NCBI GenBank assembly: GCA_030847615.1
Contig: JAUMIR010000004.1
Coordinates: 105,724,001 to 105,788,000, forward strand
Length of the DNA stretch: 64,000 nucleotides
Source of the DNA: Gambelia wislizenii
Taxonomy: Eukaryota > Chordata > Lepidosauria > Squamata > Crotaphytidae
Reading direction: 5' to 3'
This document shows positions 11,258 to 21,578 of this stretch, one piece after another. The translations under genes and the position numbers were made by a program. The notes below the pieces were generated by a model. It worked only from the letters and a program-made list of their open reading frames with translations, was not told the origin of the DNA and searched no databases. The first letter of the stretch is position 1; each line of letters opens with the position of its first letter.

Positions 11258-11607
11258 GGAGATTTTCAGACACCGTTTAACAGTGCCTACTGCGGGATGA
11301 AGTCCTGGGAGAGGAATGGCGCTCTTGCGCGGCAGGGGGTCATTTTCAGACGCTGCCGTCCCTCTTCCGGGATCCTTCATTGCACATCCATGAAGCTTTG
11401 GAAGCGGCCGTGCCATATTTAAGCACGGAAGTTGTCCGTGCTTAAAATATGGCGCGGCCTCTTCCAAAGCTTCACAGACATGCACCGAAGGATCCCGGAA
11501 GAGGGACGGCAATGTCCGAAAATGACCCCCTGCCACGCAAGAGCGCCGTTCCTCTCCCGGGACCTACTCCCGCAGTAGGCACTGTTAAACGGTGTCTGAA
11601 AATCTCC
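11258..11607. mobile_element. 350 bp near-perfect palindromic foldback element
   Basis: The two halves are inverted copies of each other over essentially the whole length. The left end reads GGAGATTTTCAGACACCG, and the right end is its exact complement. Matching arm blocks include GTTTAACAGTGCCTACTGCG, GAGAGGAAYGGCGCTCTTGC and CCGTCCCTCTTCCGGGATCC. The centre is AAGCACGGA/TCCGTGCTT with a five-base loop. The arms differ at only a small number of positions. TAT lies outside both ends (11,255-11,257 and 11,608-11,610), a probable 3 bp target duplication. The arms are rich in CpG compared with the flanks, suggesting a fairly young copy. The two frames inside it (11,081-11,536 minus and 11,449-11,658 plus) are mirror products of the palindrome, not genes. 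Confidence 0.85.
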
Positions 11608-11610
11608 TAT

Positions 11611-12900
11611 GTAACAGTAATTTCAGAATTAAAAGCAATTTTTTTTCATAGCTTCTAAAAGAGTAAATGTTGGGTTGCCCTTATCCAGAAGTCCAAAATC
11701 CAAAATATTCCCAAATCCAAAATTGTCCACATAGGTGGCTGAGATAGTAACAACTTTGCTTTCTGATGGTTCAGTGTACACAAAATTTGTTTCATGCACA
11801 AAATTATTTTAAAATATTGTATATAAAATTACTTTGGGGCTATGCATATAAGGTGTATATAGAACATAAACAAATGTTGTGTTTAGATTTGGGTCCAGTC
11901 TTCAAGGTATCTCATTATATATTCCAAAATTAAAAATATCTCTGGTCCCAAGCAATTCAGGTAAGGGACAGTCAACCTGTGTGTATAAAATGAAAGATAC
12001 TGTTATCAGTGTGGGAAGCAGGACCAAAGGGTCAATTTAGGGGCAAAGTTTATACCTGAGCCTAACACACCTACACCCACCGATGCCTTGGCCCTGGGTC
12101 AGCCACCACATCATAAAGCACATTTCTTGAAGATAATAATTTCAGGTGAGGAATATAAAGGGAATAAATATAGACAAAGTTCTTCTTCCATGACGTGTAG
12201 ATAGCTAGGTAAAAACTGGTGAGACTGTAAGTAATATTTTCGGAGTCTCTTTTAAATGTAATGATGCATACATGCATACTTTCCCCCCTCCTTCTGAATA
12301 CAGCAGATTAATGCAGGATGCCATTAAGACAAATGTATTCTCCTCAAATTTTATGAGGTGTATTTTTGTTGTTTATACGATCTCTTCATGTATTCATTTC
12401 TTGAATAGCTTTATGACAATATTCCATTGAGTAGACAAGGAAGAATATGCTTTTCTGCAGATAAACAAATTATCTCATAATCGAGATAATATCTCATGGT
12501 TCTTCTTAGCAGCAGAATATTATACTAGATGTCCCTTTCCAATTCTATGCTTTTACAGGCTTTAAGACAAGAGGGCACGTTGAAACACAGGGCAGTTACT
12601 ATCTAATGGGAAATAAAAGTGTCTAAAAGACTTCGCTACCTTATAATTAGGCTAGAAATGAGGTAGGGGAGTAGTTCTTCCTCAGACCTTCACTGAAGGC
12701 TGATGTGATGTGCATTATGCACAGAACAAGGCCTGGCAGAAGGGCTGAGACTGCATTTGGATCAGTTGAGTGGGGCAACAGAGATGAGGATGAACTGGGT
12801 GAGTGAACTCAGAATGTAGATATAGCCAGCTAACCTGGTAACATGACAAGCCAGAACTGGGGCAGGGTTAGCATTTCTCAGTGGCTGGATAGGCAGCAAA
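11611..12900. other. Unassigned AT-rich sequence
   Basis: Nothing recognised except a small inverted repeat (ATTATCTC...GAGATAAT) at about 12,470-12,490. Confidence 0.4.
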
Positions 12901-13128
12901 ATGCACTTTGACACTACACAGGTATAATACTTTGATACCACTTTAACTACCATGGCTTCATCCTACAGAATACTGGGATTGCTAGTTTGGTGAGACACTA
13001 GAGCTCTCTGGCAGAAAATTCCAAATACCTTACCAAATAACAGTTCCTAGGACTCCAGAGGACAGAGCCATAGGACAGAACCATGACAATTAAAGTGGTA
13101 TCAAAGTGCGATAATAGTGTAGTGCGAG
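12901..13128. mobile_element. Palindromic MITE, 'CCTGGGATTTG' core family (copy 3)
   Basis: The left arm is GCACTTTGACACTACACAGG followed by ACTTTGATACCACTTTAACT. The right arm carries the complement (ATTAAAGTGGTATCAAAGTG) and ends in AGTGTAGTGCGAG. The middle shows the degenerate CTACAGAATACTGGGATTGC core. It has the best preserved arms of the five copies. Confidence 0.7.
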
Positions 13129-13179
13129 AAACTCTGTCCTTTCAGGACAGCCCTGTATGCTACTGTTTTCAGAAGCCCC

Positions 13180-13285
13180 AGTAACAGTTTTAATTGATGA
13201 TTTTTTGGAAGTCACCTTGGGTCCCACTTTGGGGGAAAAGCCACATATAAATGAAATAATAAATAAATAAATAAATAAATAAATT
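13180..13285 (+). mobile_element. L2-type 3' tail ending in (AAAT)n
   Basis: The block AGTCACCTTGGGTCCCACTT, then GAAAAGCCACATATAAATGA and an AAAT tandem run (to 13,285), is the typical plus-strand 3' terminus of squamate L2-type LINEs and their SINEs. No body is present upstream, so it is a very short 5'-truncated insertion. Confidence 0.55.
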
Positions 13286-13602
13286 ACACAGGGCATTATT
13301 TGGCTAAAAGTAGTAGAGAGAAAGGCTTGTGGATCTCCTAGGTATTCCCATGTAGCTTCAGAACGTTACCAGGAAAACAAAAAGTAAGCCAGTGTTCATT
13401 GAGACTGCATGAAGGGAAAAAAGAATGCATCATTTTTGCCTTAAGAACTATGACCATATCAATACTGTTTGAAGACCTGAAAAGATACGAGCTAATGTTA
13501 ACACATATGCTTTACTTTAGTTTAGTTTAGTCTTGGAAAGAAAAGTTGTTTTATATATATATTCCCCTACATGCTCAATGTGTGTATGCATACACACACA
13601 CA
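13286..13602. other. Unassigned sequence ending in CA repeats
   Basis: Holds a TTTAG tandem at about 13,512-13,531 and an AC run at 13,592-13,604. Nothing else is recognised. Confidence 0.4.
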
Positions 13603-13725
13603 CAAGATTATCAGACGTCCTTAATACCCCGGGACAGGGATGCCACAGGATCACGAAAGGGCTTCTTTTTCAGACAACGTTATCCCTGTCCCAGTATGCC
13701 CCCGTGCTGTTTCCATTCCATTCCT

Positions 13726-13726
<1 letters not shown>

Positions 13727-13759
<33 letters not shown>
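13727..13759. repeat. (ATT)n microsatellite
   Basis: A pure TAT/ATT run of about ten units inside the MITE, just beside its internal stem-loop. Confidence 0.9.
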
Positions 13760-13760
<1 letters not shown>

Positions 13761-13838
13761 GACAGGCTAAGCTGTCAATAGATTGCCCATTCTGTTTCTG
13801 TAACGGAATCATAGGTATGTGAAAAGGTGCCCCTGGGA

Positions 13839-14150
13839 CATCCAGGTAAGTGACAGCCTTTTTTGTACCCTCCCCAGGTTACTTGGCTTTTTGACATTTC
13901 TTTTTACTTTTTACTTTTTACTTTTATTTTTTAATTTCCCCTGTGATTCCAGCCTGCTGGGAGGGCCGTGCTGAACACTTCCAGATGCAGTTGGGTCATC
14001 CAAGTAAGTGACAGCCTTTTTTGTACCCTCCCTGGGTTACTTGGGGATTTTTAAGTGTGTTTAGGTGCTTAGGTAAACTTTTTGATGTTTATTTTTACTT
14101 TTATTTTTGAATTTCCTGCACGATTTGTCTCTTGGGAGAATGGCCGGGAT
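13839..14150 (+). repeat. Two-copy direct repeat, 158 bp period
   Basis: Both units start with CATCCARGTAAGTGACAGCC, continue through a T-run, GTACCCTCCC and GGTTACTTGG, then a TTTTTACTTT-rich spacer and a GGGAGRRYGGCCG-like block. The period is 158 bp. It is an internal duplication of the surrounding MITE. Confidence 0.75.
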
Positions 14151-14347
14151 TTACTTTCCAGGAAGTAAATGCAGCTCTGCTCAATCTGTATTCATGCCTG
14201 GGCTGCCAGAGGGGAGGGGAGGACTTTTTAACCCATGATTAAGGTAGGTGTCTGAAATTTTTTAATTAAACCATGACAGGGCAGGAGCAGGGTGGTAATT
14301 AGAAGGTGAGATGGGGATGTTATATTTGTACCCATCTGATAATCTCC

Positions 14348-15299
14348 ACACAGAGTATGGATAGGGAGATGATAGACAGACAGATATTCCTCCTTTGTTA
14401 TTTGTGGCTTTGAAGCCAACTCTGCTCATCTAACAGGTTAAAATCATTCCACTTGCTTAGATTTAATGTTGGTCTCTGAACAGAAAGTGTGTTGTTGTTG
14501 TTTTTAATATATAGATGGTTCAAGTGTTAGCTCTGAATTTCCTATCTTTTGCTAGTTAAAAACAGATTCCTTACATCATTATGTTTCTTGTTTTCATTTG
14601 GACTGCAGTCTGTTTTTATTAGCCAAAGGGGGAAAATATTTAATGTGGAAATACATTTTTCATGGAAGTGTTGACATGACAGGAATCATGTGTGGGATGT
14701 GTGTGTTTGCGGGAGCTGGCACGCACGCACGCACGCACACACATAAATATGTCAAATCCACAGAGACATATTAAAATCTTATGGAGGGTTAATAAAGATT
14801 AAGATTCCAAAACATTCTTGTCAGCTAGCAAGTAGGGAGTTTGCCATCAGATCCCACATGTATTATAGCAGACTGTAGTGAATACACTAAAAGAGAATTA
14901 GAACTCAGGTTGTGTACATCAGTATCTATTGTGATGAAATTTATTAATCATTATTTGCAAGGGCAAATCTTTAGGAATGGTCAGCTTGTCATTCATTGGG
15001 CTATAGTAGAATATTGCAGGGATTATACAAATAAATGAATAGAAAATTCTACTTGCTTATCAAAACAGCCTTATCAAAGAGCTGCTTAACTTCAGCCACG
15101 TTCTGATTCCTTTCATGCCTAATTTGTTGGACATATCCTCAAACGCAAACTTCGGTACAAAAGGCCAAATGCAAAGGTGCTGAGCAATTTCTGGCTTGAT
15201 GGAAAACATCATCATCATTATTATTATTAGACATTTGGGCAAAAAGTACTATTTGTTCCAACCAAAGAAAATTAATTATTCTATACTAGGAGTATATAC
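14348..15299. other. Unassigned sequence
   Basis: Contains a short CACG/CA repeat at about 14,720-14,742 and an ATT run at 15,217-15,228. No gene or repeat family is recognised. Confidence 0.35.
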
Positions 15300-15408
15300 A
15301 ACCTTTGCTCCACCAGCTGTTTTGTACTATAGCTCCCAGCAGCCCCCAGCAGCAAGGCACATTCTGGAAGCTCAAATCCAAAACATCTGGCAGACAAAAG
15401 GCTGAAAA
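15300..15408. mobile_element. hAT-type MITE fragment
   Basis: The sequence contains GTACTATAGCTCCCAGCAGC and later AATCCAAAACATCTGGCAGA. This is a degenerate version of the 'ctacaactcccagaa...ccaaaacatctgga' layout common in squamate hAT-type non-autonomous elements. Ends and target duplication are not clear. Confidence 0.35.
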
Positions 15409-15850
15409 TAAATCTATACAGTTTAAAAATGCAGTTATATTAATCATGATATCTTAAATAAAACACTGTGTGGCTATGCCACCATTCTTGTTTCTGCTGC
15501 TGTTTTACATGGGAAAGTATTCTTTTTATACTCTTTAACAACTAGCAGCAGAAATCTAATCACAGGACTCTACCCATCTGTGCCTCTGCATGAGCAGAGC
15601 CAAACACTGCTGGCAAAATGGAATCCCTGTCTCTCTTACAGTCCTATTGACATGCCCCCAAATCCAGTGGTAGCTGGTAGGTCTTGGTCAGAACTTTAAA
15701 AGAGCTACCCAATGTACTGAATCTAGTTTGATGATAGAGTCCAGCACTGTGGTTTGCTCCTTTAAAATCTGGACTAAAATTCAGAAAGGATTCAATACCA
15801 CAGTGAAATGGAAGCCACCAGCAAATCTTCTCTAGATGCTGAGAAGAAGA

Positions 15851-15886
<36 letters not shown>

Positions 15887-16204
15887 GTGTTACTCATAAT
15901 TGTGACTTGTGGGATTATGTAGAACTGGAAGACTGGGGGTGTGCATAATATTACAGATATGCCAATAAGCACAATAAGCAAAGGTAGTGTCTGAATACAC
16001 AATGTAATATCCAGCCTCTGTTAACATTGATTCATTCATTTTACAAGCTTTCAATACCTTGCTTTAAATGTTATCTGTATTTCCTTGTTTGCATGTGTGT
16101 GTGTTTCAATATGAACAATGGAAAACTGTAGCTAGCTGCTAACTGTTGATTCTGTTAAGTCAGTGGCTCTAAATAAAGTTATATATAATGGATCCAAGGG
16201 GCCT
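15409..16204. other. Unassigned sequence
   Basis: Holds an ATT microsatellite at 15,852-15,886. Nothing else is recognised. Confidence 0.35.
15852..15886. repeat. (ATT)n microsatellite
   Basis: About eleven uninterrupted trinucleotide units. Confidence 0.9.
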
Positions 16205-16420
16205 AAATACCCTAAAGGCACCAGGTCCCATCTAATTTGGAAGCCAAGCAGGGTCAGCCCTGGTTAGTATTTGGATGGGGGACTGCCAATGAATACCAGG
16301 TGCTGTAGTCTATATTGCAGAACTGGCAAAACCACCTCTGAGTATTCCTTGCCTAAGAAAACCCTGTGAAATCCATGGGGTTGCTATAAATTGACAAGCA
16401 ACTTGGAGGCACACACACAC
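16205..16420 (+). mobile_element. 5S rRNA-derived SINE with BovB/Sauria-type tail
   Basis: Positions about 16,214-16,311 are homologous to 5S rRNA. They carry the box A region (GGAAGCCAAGCAGGGTC), CCTGGTTAGTATTTGGATGG for the intermediate element, and AATACCAGGTGCTGTAG for box C. These are the internal RNA polymerase III promoter blocks of 5S genes. The rest is a tail with ACCCTGTGAAATCCATGGGG, then a 'taaattgacaagcaacttgg' block and a CACACA end, similar to the tail of Sauria SINEs and of RTE/BovB LINEs. The 5' end is slightly diverged and point changes are scattered, so this is an old insert. A truncated sister lies at 49,405-49,560. Confidence 0.8.
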
Positions 16421-17739
16421 TGAATCCATAAAATGTTTTATGAAATTATTTCTTTAAAATGACAGATTATAATGCAGTATTGGAAGTGACAGTAACAATT
16501 AAAATCTTTATGTAAATGCCCTTTGCAGTTGCTCTGGATACTTGACATAGACATTGTTTTTCTATACTACGTAGAGTTCCTGGCCAGAATCCTGCATAGG
16601 AGTTATGTTTTTGCAAGTGGCCTTATGTATGTGGGAATTAGAATTGGTCAGTTTTGTAATGTCCATATCCAGTAACGGGCTGCTGTTATGATGTAGCAGG
16701 GCCAGCAAAGCACCTGGAGCACGTCAGAGCCATTGCACATCAAGCACTCTTGCTGGTGTCCTGATAAACATCTTCGCAGTTCACCAAGAGGATTTCCTCG
16801 CACCTATGCTACTTGGCTTAGTATAGGTAGAGTTATGTTAAGGAAAAGATGACATAAAATTCCAGCACCTAAATTTTATAGGACATCTCATATGTCATAT
16901 GTGAGAATAAGAAAGAATACAAGATTACCTGTGTTAATAAAGTAGGGTTAGTTTGAAAAGATCAGCCCCAAAATACTCCTCTGCTTTGCAATTTCCTTTT
17001 AATTCTAATAAATAAACTACCTGTTAGTCAATGATGAATTAGTCAAATAGAAATAGACATACACACCAATATGCATTATTATATACATCATGGTCAGTTG
17101 GCATTATCACATGATCATGTCACCTGATGCTATATCATCCCAGTTAGGTAAACTCAGACAATTAGAGGGGAAATTAATCAAATAGAAGTGTACAGCTTTA
17201 AAATTCAGATATCAGCAATCATTTCCCTTTAGTCTTTCATTCTGTTTTGTAAAATACTTTTTTTTTTAGCACTCTCTACTTTTAAGATCTTAGTGCTCTG
17301 TACTTTAACATCCTAGCACTCTAGTCTTTAAGATTTAATATCCTGTTTTTAATAATTGACCTACTGGACTTCTACAGTACACCCAACACTTTAAACTAGT
17401 GTATCTATTATTTCCGTGTTTGAATTGGATTCTGTATCCAATGACAGGAAAGGTCAGGGGCACTTTCTTTCTAGTGGTAATGGATGCAGAGAGATATGCT
17501 GATGAGTTTTGGTCAAGTCAAGGGAGATAAAGAAGGATGCCTATCTGCCACTCCATCTAGTCCTTTTCCCTCTCCTGGTAACTTAAATACTCATACCAAT
17601 GAACCCTCAGTTTAAATGTTGCTGTTGTTAAATGCCTGATAAATACATAATAACCCATACATTTGGAAGGCACGGTATTGGAGAAAGAAGCCAGGCTGTT
17701 GCGCTTCACAGGTGACCTCAGAAAAGTGGATCCCTTCTA
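16421..17739. other. Apparently unique sequence
   Basis: No repeat family or coding frame recognised. A short degenerate tandem around 17,270-17,345 repeats a 'TAGCACTCT...CTTTAAGAT' phrase about three times. Confidence 0.35.
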
Positions 17740-18195
17740 GATGTGTTGACCAAGATCTTTGGAACAGCACAAGTGCAGGCATGTTTGGGGAGAGAGATCA
17801 TCATGATAATCAGATTCCATTTCCTTCACCAGGAAATCCATCACATCAGGCCTCAGTGTAAGTGTCTGCAATTCATGTTGGGCTACAAGAACACATTGAT
17901 TGTTGTGGTATTCCATCCACTCTAAAACCAATCAATGGAATTGGCTGTTAAAGGTGACTATCTCAGACCTAAGGATTTTACTCTGGGAGATCAATATCCA
18001 TGCCAGGATGAATTCATTAGAAAAAGTATTGGAGTTAATGGCTGCTATAGCAACCATGGAGCTGTCCCAATATGATCCTACATGCGTAGCAGATACATTG
18101 TGGATGTGGTGTTTGCAACAGGGTGGAAGGAAGCCAAACTGATAGTGGCAGAGCTTGCATTGGCCCTACAGTCTTCAGAAGACTATTACCTGAAC
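17740..18195 (+). mobile_element. L2/CR1-type LINE endonuclease fragment
   Basis: In shifting plus-strand frames the sequence gives IRPQCKCLQFMLGYKNTLIV and then SDLRILLWEINIHARMNS, followed by KVLELMAAIATMELSQ and DPTCVADTLWMWCLQQGG. The order matches the C-terminal half of the APE-type endonuclease of L2-like LINEs. There the blocks are 'glqcl.lrlg....gillvYrPP', 'dLLVLGDFNIHA', 'LelmaamgLSQ' and 'PTHvaGHTLDLVF'. The catalytic GDFN is replaced by WEIN and the GHTLDLVF block is altered, so it is a dead fragment. Neither the RT nor the 3' end is present. Confidence 0.6.
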
Positions 18196-18907
18196 CAATA
18201 TTGTTCTAGACAATTTTTTTTCTTTTGTTGGATTAATGGATATTTAATTGACTTATTTCTTTATGAATTTTAATTAAGCTATTGTATATTTCATCATATT
18301 TTTGTTTAAAAGTGACTATAAACTACACTGTGATTAGCTATTATAAAGGACAGTACAGAAACACCATAAATAAATCAATAGATACTTGTGCAAAGGTGAC
18401 AGACAGCAAGAAGCTGGGATGTGGGGAACAGCCACAAGAGCTGCTTTGTCCTAAGGCACACACTGCTTGTGAAGCAAAATTTAATTTACAGTTAGATCTG
18501 TTATTAGCCTGAGGCACTGAATGGTCTTCAGCCAAGACTATTGGAGTTTCCAAACCGTGGATTCCAAATGGGGAAGATAGTAAGTCGTACCCACAGTAAA
18601 TACTAACATGAATGGCTCACAAGTGAAAATATGTCTCTGTTTCCACAATTGAATTAAAAGTAGCTGTTAGGGGTCATAGGAGTAGATAATGAACTAGCAG
18701 AAGGACCCTGCTTTGGAATTCTTGGGAAGACCATTGCATTTTTAAGTGTCCCGGTCTAGTGTCCACCCCAGTAATCTTCCTTTTTCCACCTTTTCTTCTC
18801 TTCTCTCTGCATTCCAGATTTTCTGACTGGTTTTTCCCTCCTTCTACCCTAGTGGAGGCTCTTTTAACCTTTCCCTCTTCTGGCTCCCCTCTTATCCCAT
18901 TTTTAAA
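18196..18907. other. Unassigned sequence
   Basis: No family recognised. The minus-strand frame across 18,674-19,009 runs partly into the Harbinger-like MITE and is rich in Lys/Arg/Glu, with no known domain. Confidence 0.35.
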
Positions 18908-19002
18908 GGGGTTGTTTAGACAATGAAAATACTCCTCATAGAATTCGAGGAGAATACCTTTTGTCCCAATGAAATCTGACCATGATTTGCAGTTTTCGGA
19001 GG

Positions 19003-20957
19003 AAATCATAGAATTGTAGAGTTGGAAGAGACCACAAGGGCCATCCAGTCCAGTCCCCTGCCATGCAGGAAATCATGATCAAAGCATCTCTGACAGATGG
19101 CCATCCAGCCTCTGTTTAAAGACCTCCAAGGAAGGAGACCCCACCACGCTCTGAGGGAGTGTGTTCCACTCCCTCGGAGTGACAGTAAGAGCCAAACAGC
19201 TCTTAATGTAAAAAAGTTCCTCCTCATGTTGAGGAGGAGTCTCTGTTCCTGGAGCTTGCATCCATTGCTCCATATTCTAGTCTCTGGAGCAGCAGAAAAC
19301 AACCTCAATATGACACCCCTTCAAATACTTAAACAGGGCTATCATATCGCCCCTTAACTGTCTTTTTTCCAGGCTAAACATACCCAGCTCCCTAAATCTT
19401 TCCTCATATGGCATGGTTTCCAGACCTTTCTCCATTTTAGTCACCCTCCTCTGGACACGCTCCAATTTGTCAATATCCTTTTTGAATTGTAGTGCACAGA
19501 ACTGGACACAGTATTCTAGGTGAGGCCTGATCAAGGCAGAATAGAGTGGCACTATTACTTCCCTTGATCTAGACACTATACTTCTATTGATGCAGCCCAA
19601 AAGTGCATTGGCCTTTTTAGCTGCCGCATCACACTGTTGACTCATGTTCAACTTGTGGTCTACTATGACTCCTAGATCCCTTTCGCACACAGTCTCATTC
19701 AGCCAGGTCTCCCCCATCCTGTATCTATGCATTTCGTTTTTCCACCCTAAGTGCAGTACCTTACATTTCTCTGTATTGAATTTCATTTTGTTAGCTTTTG
19801 CTCAGCTCTCCAGTCTATTCAGGTCATTTTGAATTTTTATCCTGTCCTCTAGGAGCTACTCCTCCTAATTTGGTGTCATCTGCAAATTTGATAAGTATGC
19901 CCCTAATTCCATCATCCAAGTCATTGATAAAGATGTTGAATAGCACTGGGCCCAGGACAGAACCCTGTGGCACCTCAATGGTCACATCTTTCCAAGACAA
20001 AGAAGAGCCACTGAGGAGCACCCACTGGGTTTGGCCGGTCAACCAATTGCAAATCCATTTAACAATTAACTTGTCTAGCCCACATTTTACAAGCTTGTTT
20101 GCAAGAATGTCATGGGGAACCTTGTCAAAGGCCTTACTTAAATCAAGGTATGCGATATCCACAGTGTTCCCTTCATCTACTCTGAGATGACATTTGCCAG
20201 CTCTTTTAACACCCTTGGATGTAGTTCATCTGGTCCTGGAGATTTAAATTCATTTAGATTAAGAAGGTATTCCTCTACTACCTCTTTGCTTATTCTGTGC
20301 TAGATTTCCCCTATTGTGTCCTCTGTTCCATTATCCTCAGGTTGACCACCCTTTTCCTTTTCTGAAAACACTGAGGCAAAGAAAGTGTTGAGTAATTCTG
20401 CCTTTTCTCGGTTCCCAGTTAGCATTTTGCCATCCTCTCCATGTAGTGGCCCTACCATTTTCTTCTTCTTCCTTTTGCTGAGGACGTACCCAAAAAACCC
20501 CGTTTTTATTGTTCTTAACCTCTCTAGTAAGCCTGAGCTCATTCTGCGCTTTAGCTTTTCTGACTTTATTCCTACATGTGTTCACTATCTGTTTGAATTC
20601 TTCTTTGGTGATTTCTCCCTTTTTCCATTTTCTATACATGTTCCTTTTAAAACTTAGCTCCATTGAAAGTTCTTTAGTCATCCATCCTGGTTTCTTGAGA
20701 CACCTCCCACTTTTCTTCCTCATTGGTACTGTTTGAAATCGTTCCTTCAGTATCTCGCTTTTGAGAAAGTCCCATCCGTCTTGAAGTCCCTTCTCTTTTA
20801 GTGTTCCTGACCATGGAATCACCCCCAGTATTTCCCTGAGTTTATTGAAATCAGCTCTCCTAAAGTCTAGAATGTGTGTCTGACTATGCCTGCTTCTCCT
20901 TTCCATTGTATAACAAACTCCAGGAGAACATGATCACTCTCACCTTAGGATCCCTTA
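19003..20957 (-). mobile_element. CR1 LINE, 5'-truncated, inserted in the MITE
   Basis: Minus strand, with its 3' end at 19,003-19,030 (AATCATAGAATTGTAGAGTT and the GGAAGAGACCACAAGGGCCA block typical of squamate CR1). It runs back through the C-terminal ORF2 region, the RT domain and the endonuclease-RT linker to about 20,957. GGAGG occurs at both junctions (18,998-19,002 and 20,958-20,962), a possible short target duplication. The RT region lacks a stretch between the '[12 protein letters not shown]' block and '[14 protein letters not shown]', and frameshifts separate the remaining frames. The copy is inactive. Confidence 0.9.
19277..20906 (-). pseudogene. CR1 ORF2 reverse transcriptase remnant
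   Basis: Four main minus-strand frames make up the decayed ORF2. 20,337-20,906 is the endonuclease-RT linker (DFRRADFNKLREILGVIPWS). 19,824-20,162 is the RT core, with [34 protein letters not shown] and the catalytic KFADDTK box. 19,277-19,786 is the thumb and C-terminal region ([19 protein letters not shown], then [10 protein letters not shown]). The finger region is missing before the RT core, and there is a frame change between the RT core and the C-terminal frame. In intact CR1 elements this protein nicks target DNA and copies the RNA in place; none is made here. Confidence 0.85.
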
Positions 20958-21536
20958 GGAGGTGGGCCAGAAACTCCATTTACTGCACAGGAAAAGCCTT
21001 TGCGGTTTCCCCCACAGTTTTTAAAATAATGTGAGGAAATGTGCATTACCACTTGTTTGGACATCCAATTTGCATCACTGAGCATTCTCAGCAAGAGCAG
21101 AAGTGGAAAGCTGATTGGTCAGATGTGCACAGGAGGCAGGCTTGCCAGCAATGAAGTGGCCAGAAGCACCATTTTTGAGTTCTGCATTATAAATGGTGTA
21201 CTTTTTCTGCTGTGCGAAGACCAAGCAGCTTTTTTAAGTGGAAGGTTGCAGTTTCACACCTTTGATTTACAGTTAAAAAAAATACTGCACAGCATCATCA
21301 ACCTGTGGAGAATAATAACATGAGTAATTCACTCCCAGCCACCATCTTGATTCATAGGCATGGCTGCATGTACATTTCAAACACAGAAAGCTTCACATAC
21401 TAGTGATTTTGCCAAAGGACCATGGAGACAAATGAACACTGCTGCAAATTTGCGTTAATGGACAGGAGTCAGCATTATATTTTCTCATTTAGACAAGTCC
21501 TCAGACAGAAGGCTTCTTCCCTCCCTCTGCCCCTTC

Positions 21537-21578
21537 TTCTCCTTCTTCTTCTTCTTCTTCTTCTTCTTTTTTTTTTTT
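21537..21578. repeat. (CTT)n plus poly-T
   Basis: Pure CTT units followed by twelve T residues. They give artefact frames rich in Leu (plus) and Arg (minus). Confidence 0.9.

Larger units (their letters stand above)
13603..14347. mobile_element. MITE with GGAGATTWTCAGAC-type ends (copy 2), 745 bp
   Basis: The left end is CAAGATTATCAGACG and the right end is the complement of GGAGATTATCAGATG. ACA is found outside both ends, although the left one lies in a CA repeat and is weak evidence. The internal hairpin TATTGACAGGCTAAGCTGTC plus AATA lies at 13,757-13,779, about 150 bp from the left end and directly after an ATT microsatellite. The right part contains a 158 bp period direct duplication (13,839-13,986 and 13,997-14,150). 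Large parts match the element at 8,806-9,398 in the opposite orientation. Confidence 0.6.
18908..21500. mobile_element. Harbinger-like MITE family B (copy 1), split by CR1
   Basis: Left end GGGGTTGTTTAGACAATG and right end complementary to GGACTTGTCTAAATGAG. The two pieces (18,908-19,002 and about 20,958-21,500) are together the reverse complement of the continuous element at 45,207-45,811. Matching blocks include CCTTTTGTCCCAAYGARATC, CACAGTTTTTAAAATAATGT and GGAGACAAATGAACACTGCT. A CR1 LINE fills the gap. A clear TAA-type duplication is not visible here (AAA against TCA), so the ends are assigned by homology. Confidence 0.75.

Noticed and set aside
11081..11658. Two overlapping frames (151 codons minus, 69 codons plus) with nearly the same protein sequence
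   Set aside because: They are mirror translations of the 350 bp palindrome, so the similarity is a result of the inverted repeat and not of a gene duplication.
16214..16311. Functional 5S rRNA gene
   Set aside because: The 5S-like part is diverged, lacks the normal 5' start and the T-run terminator, and is joined to a SINE tail shared with another copy.
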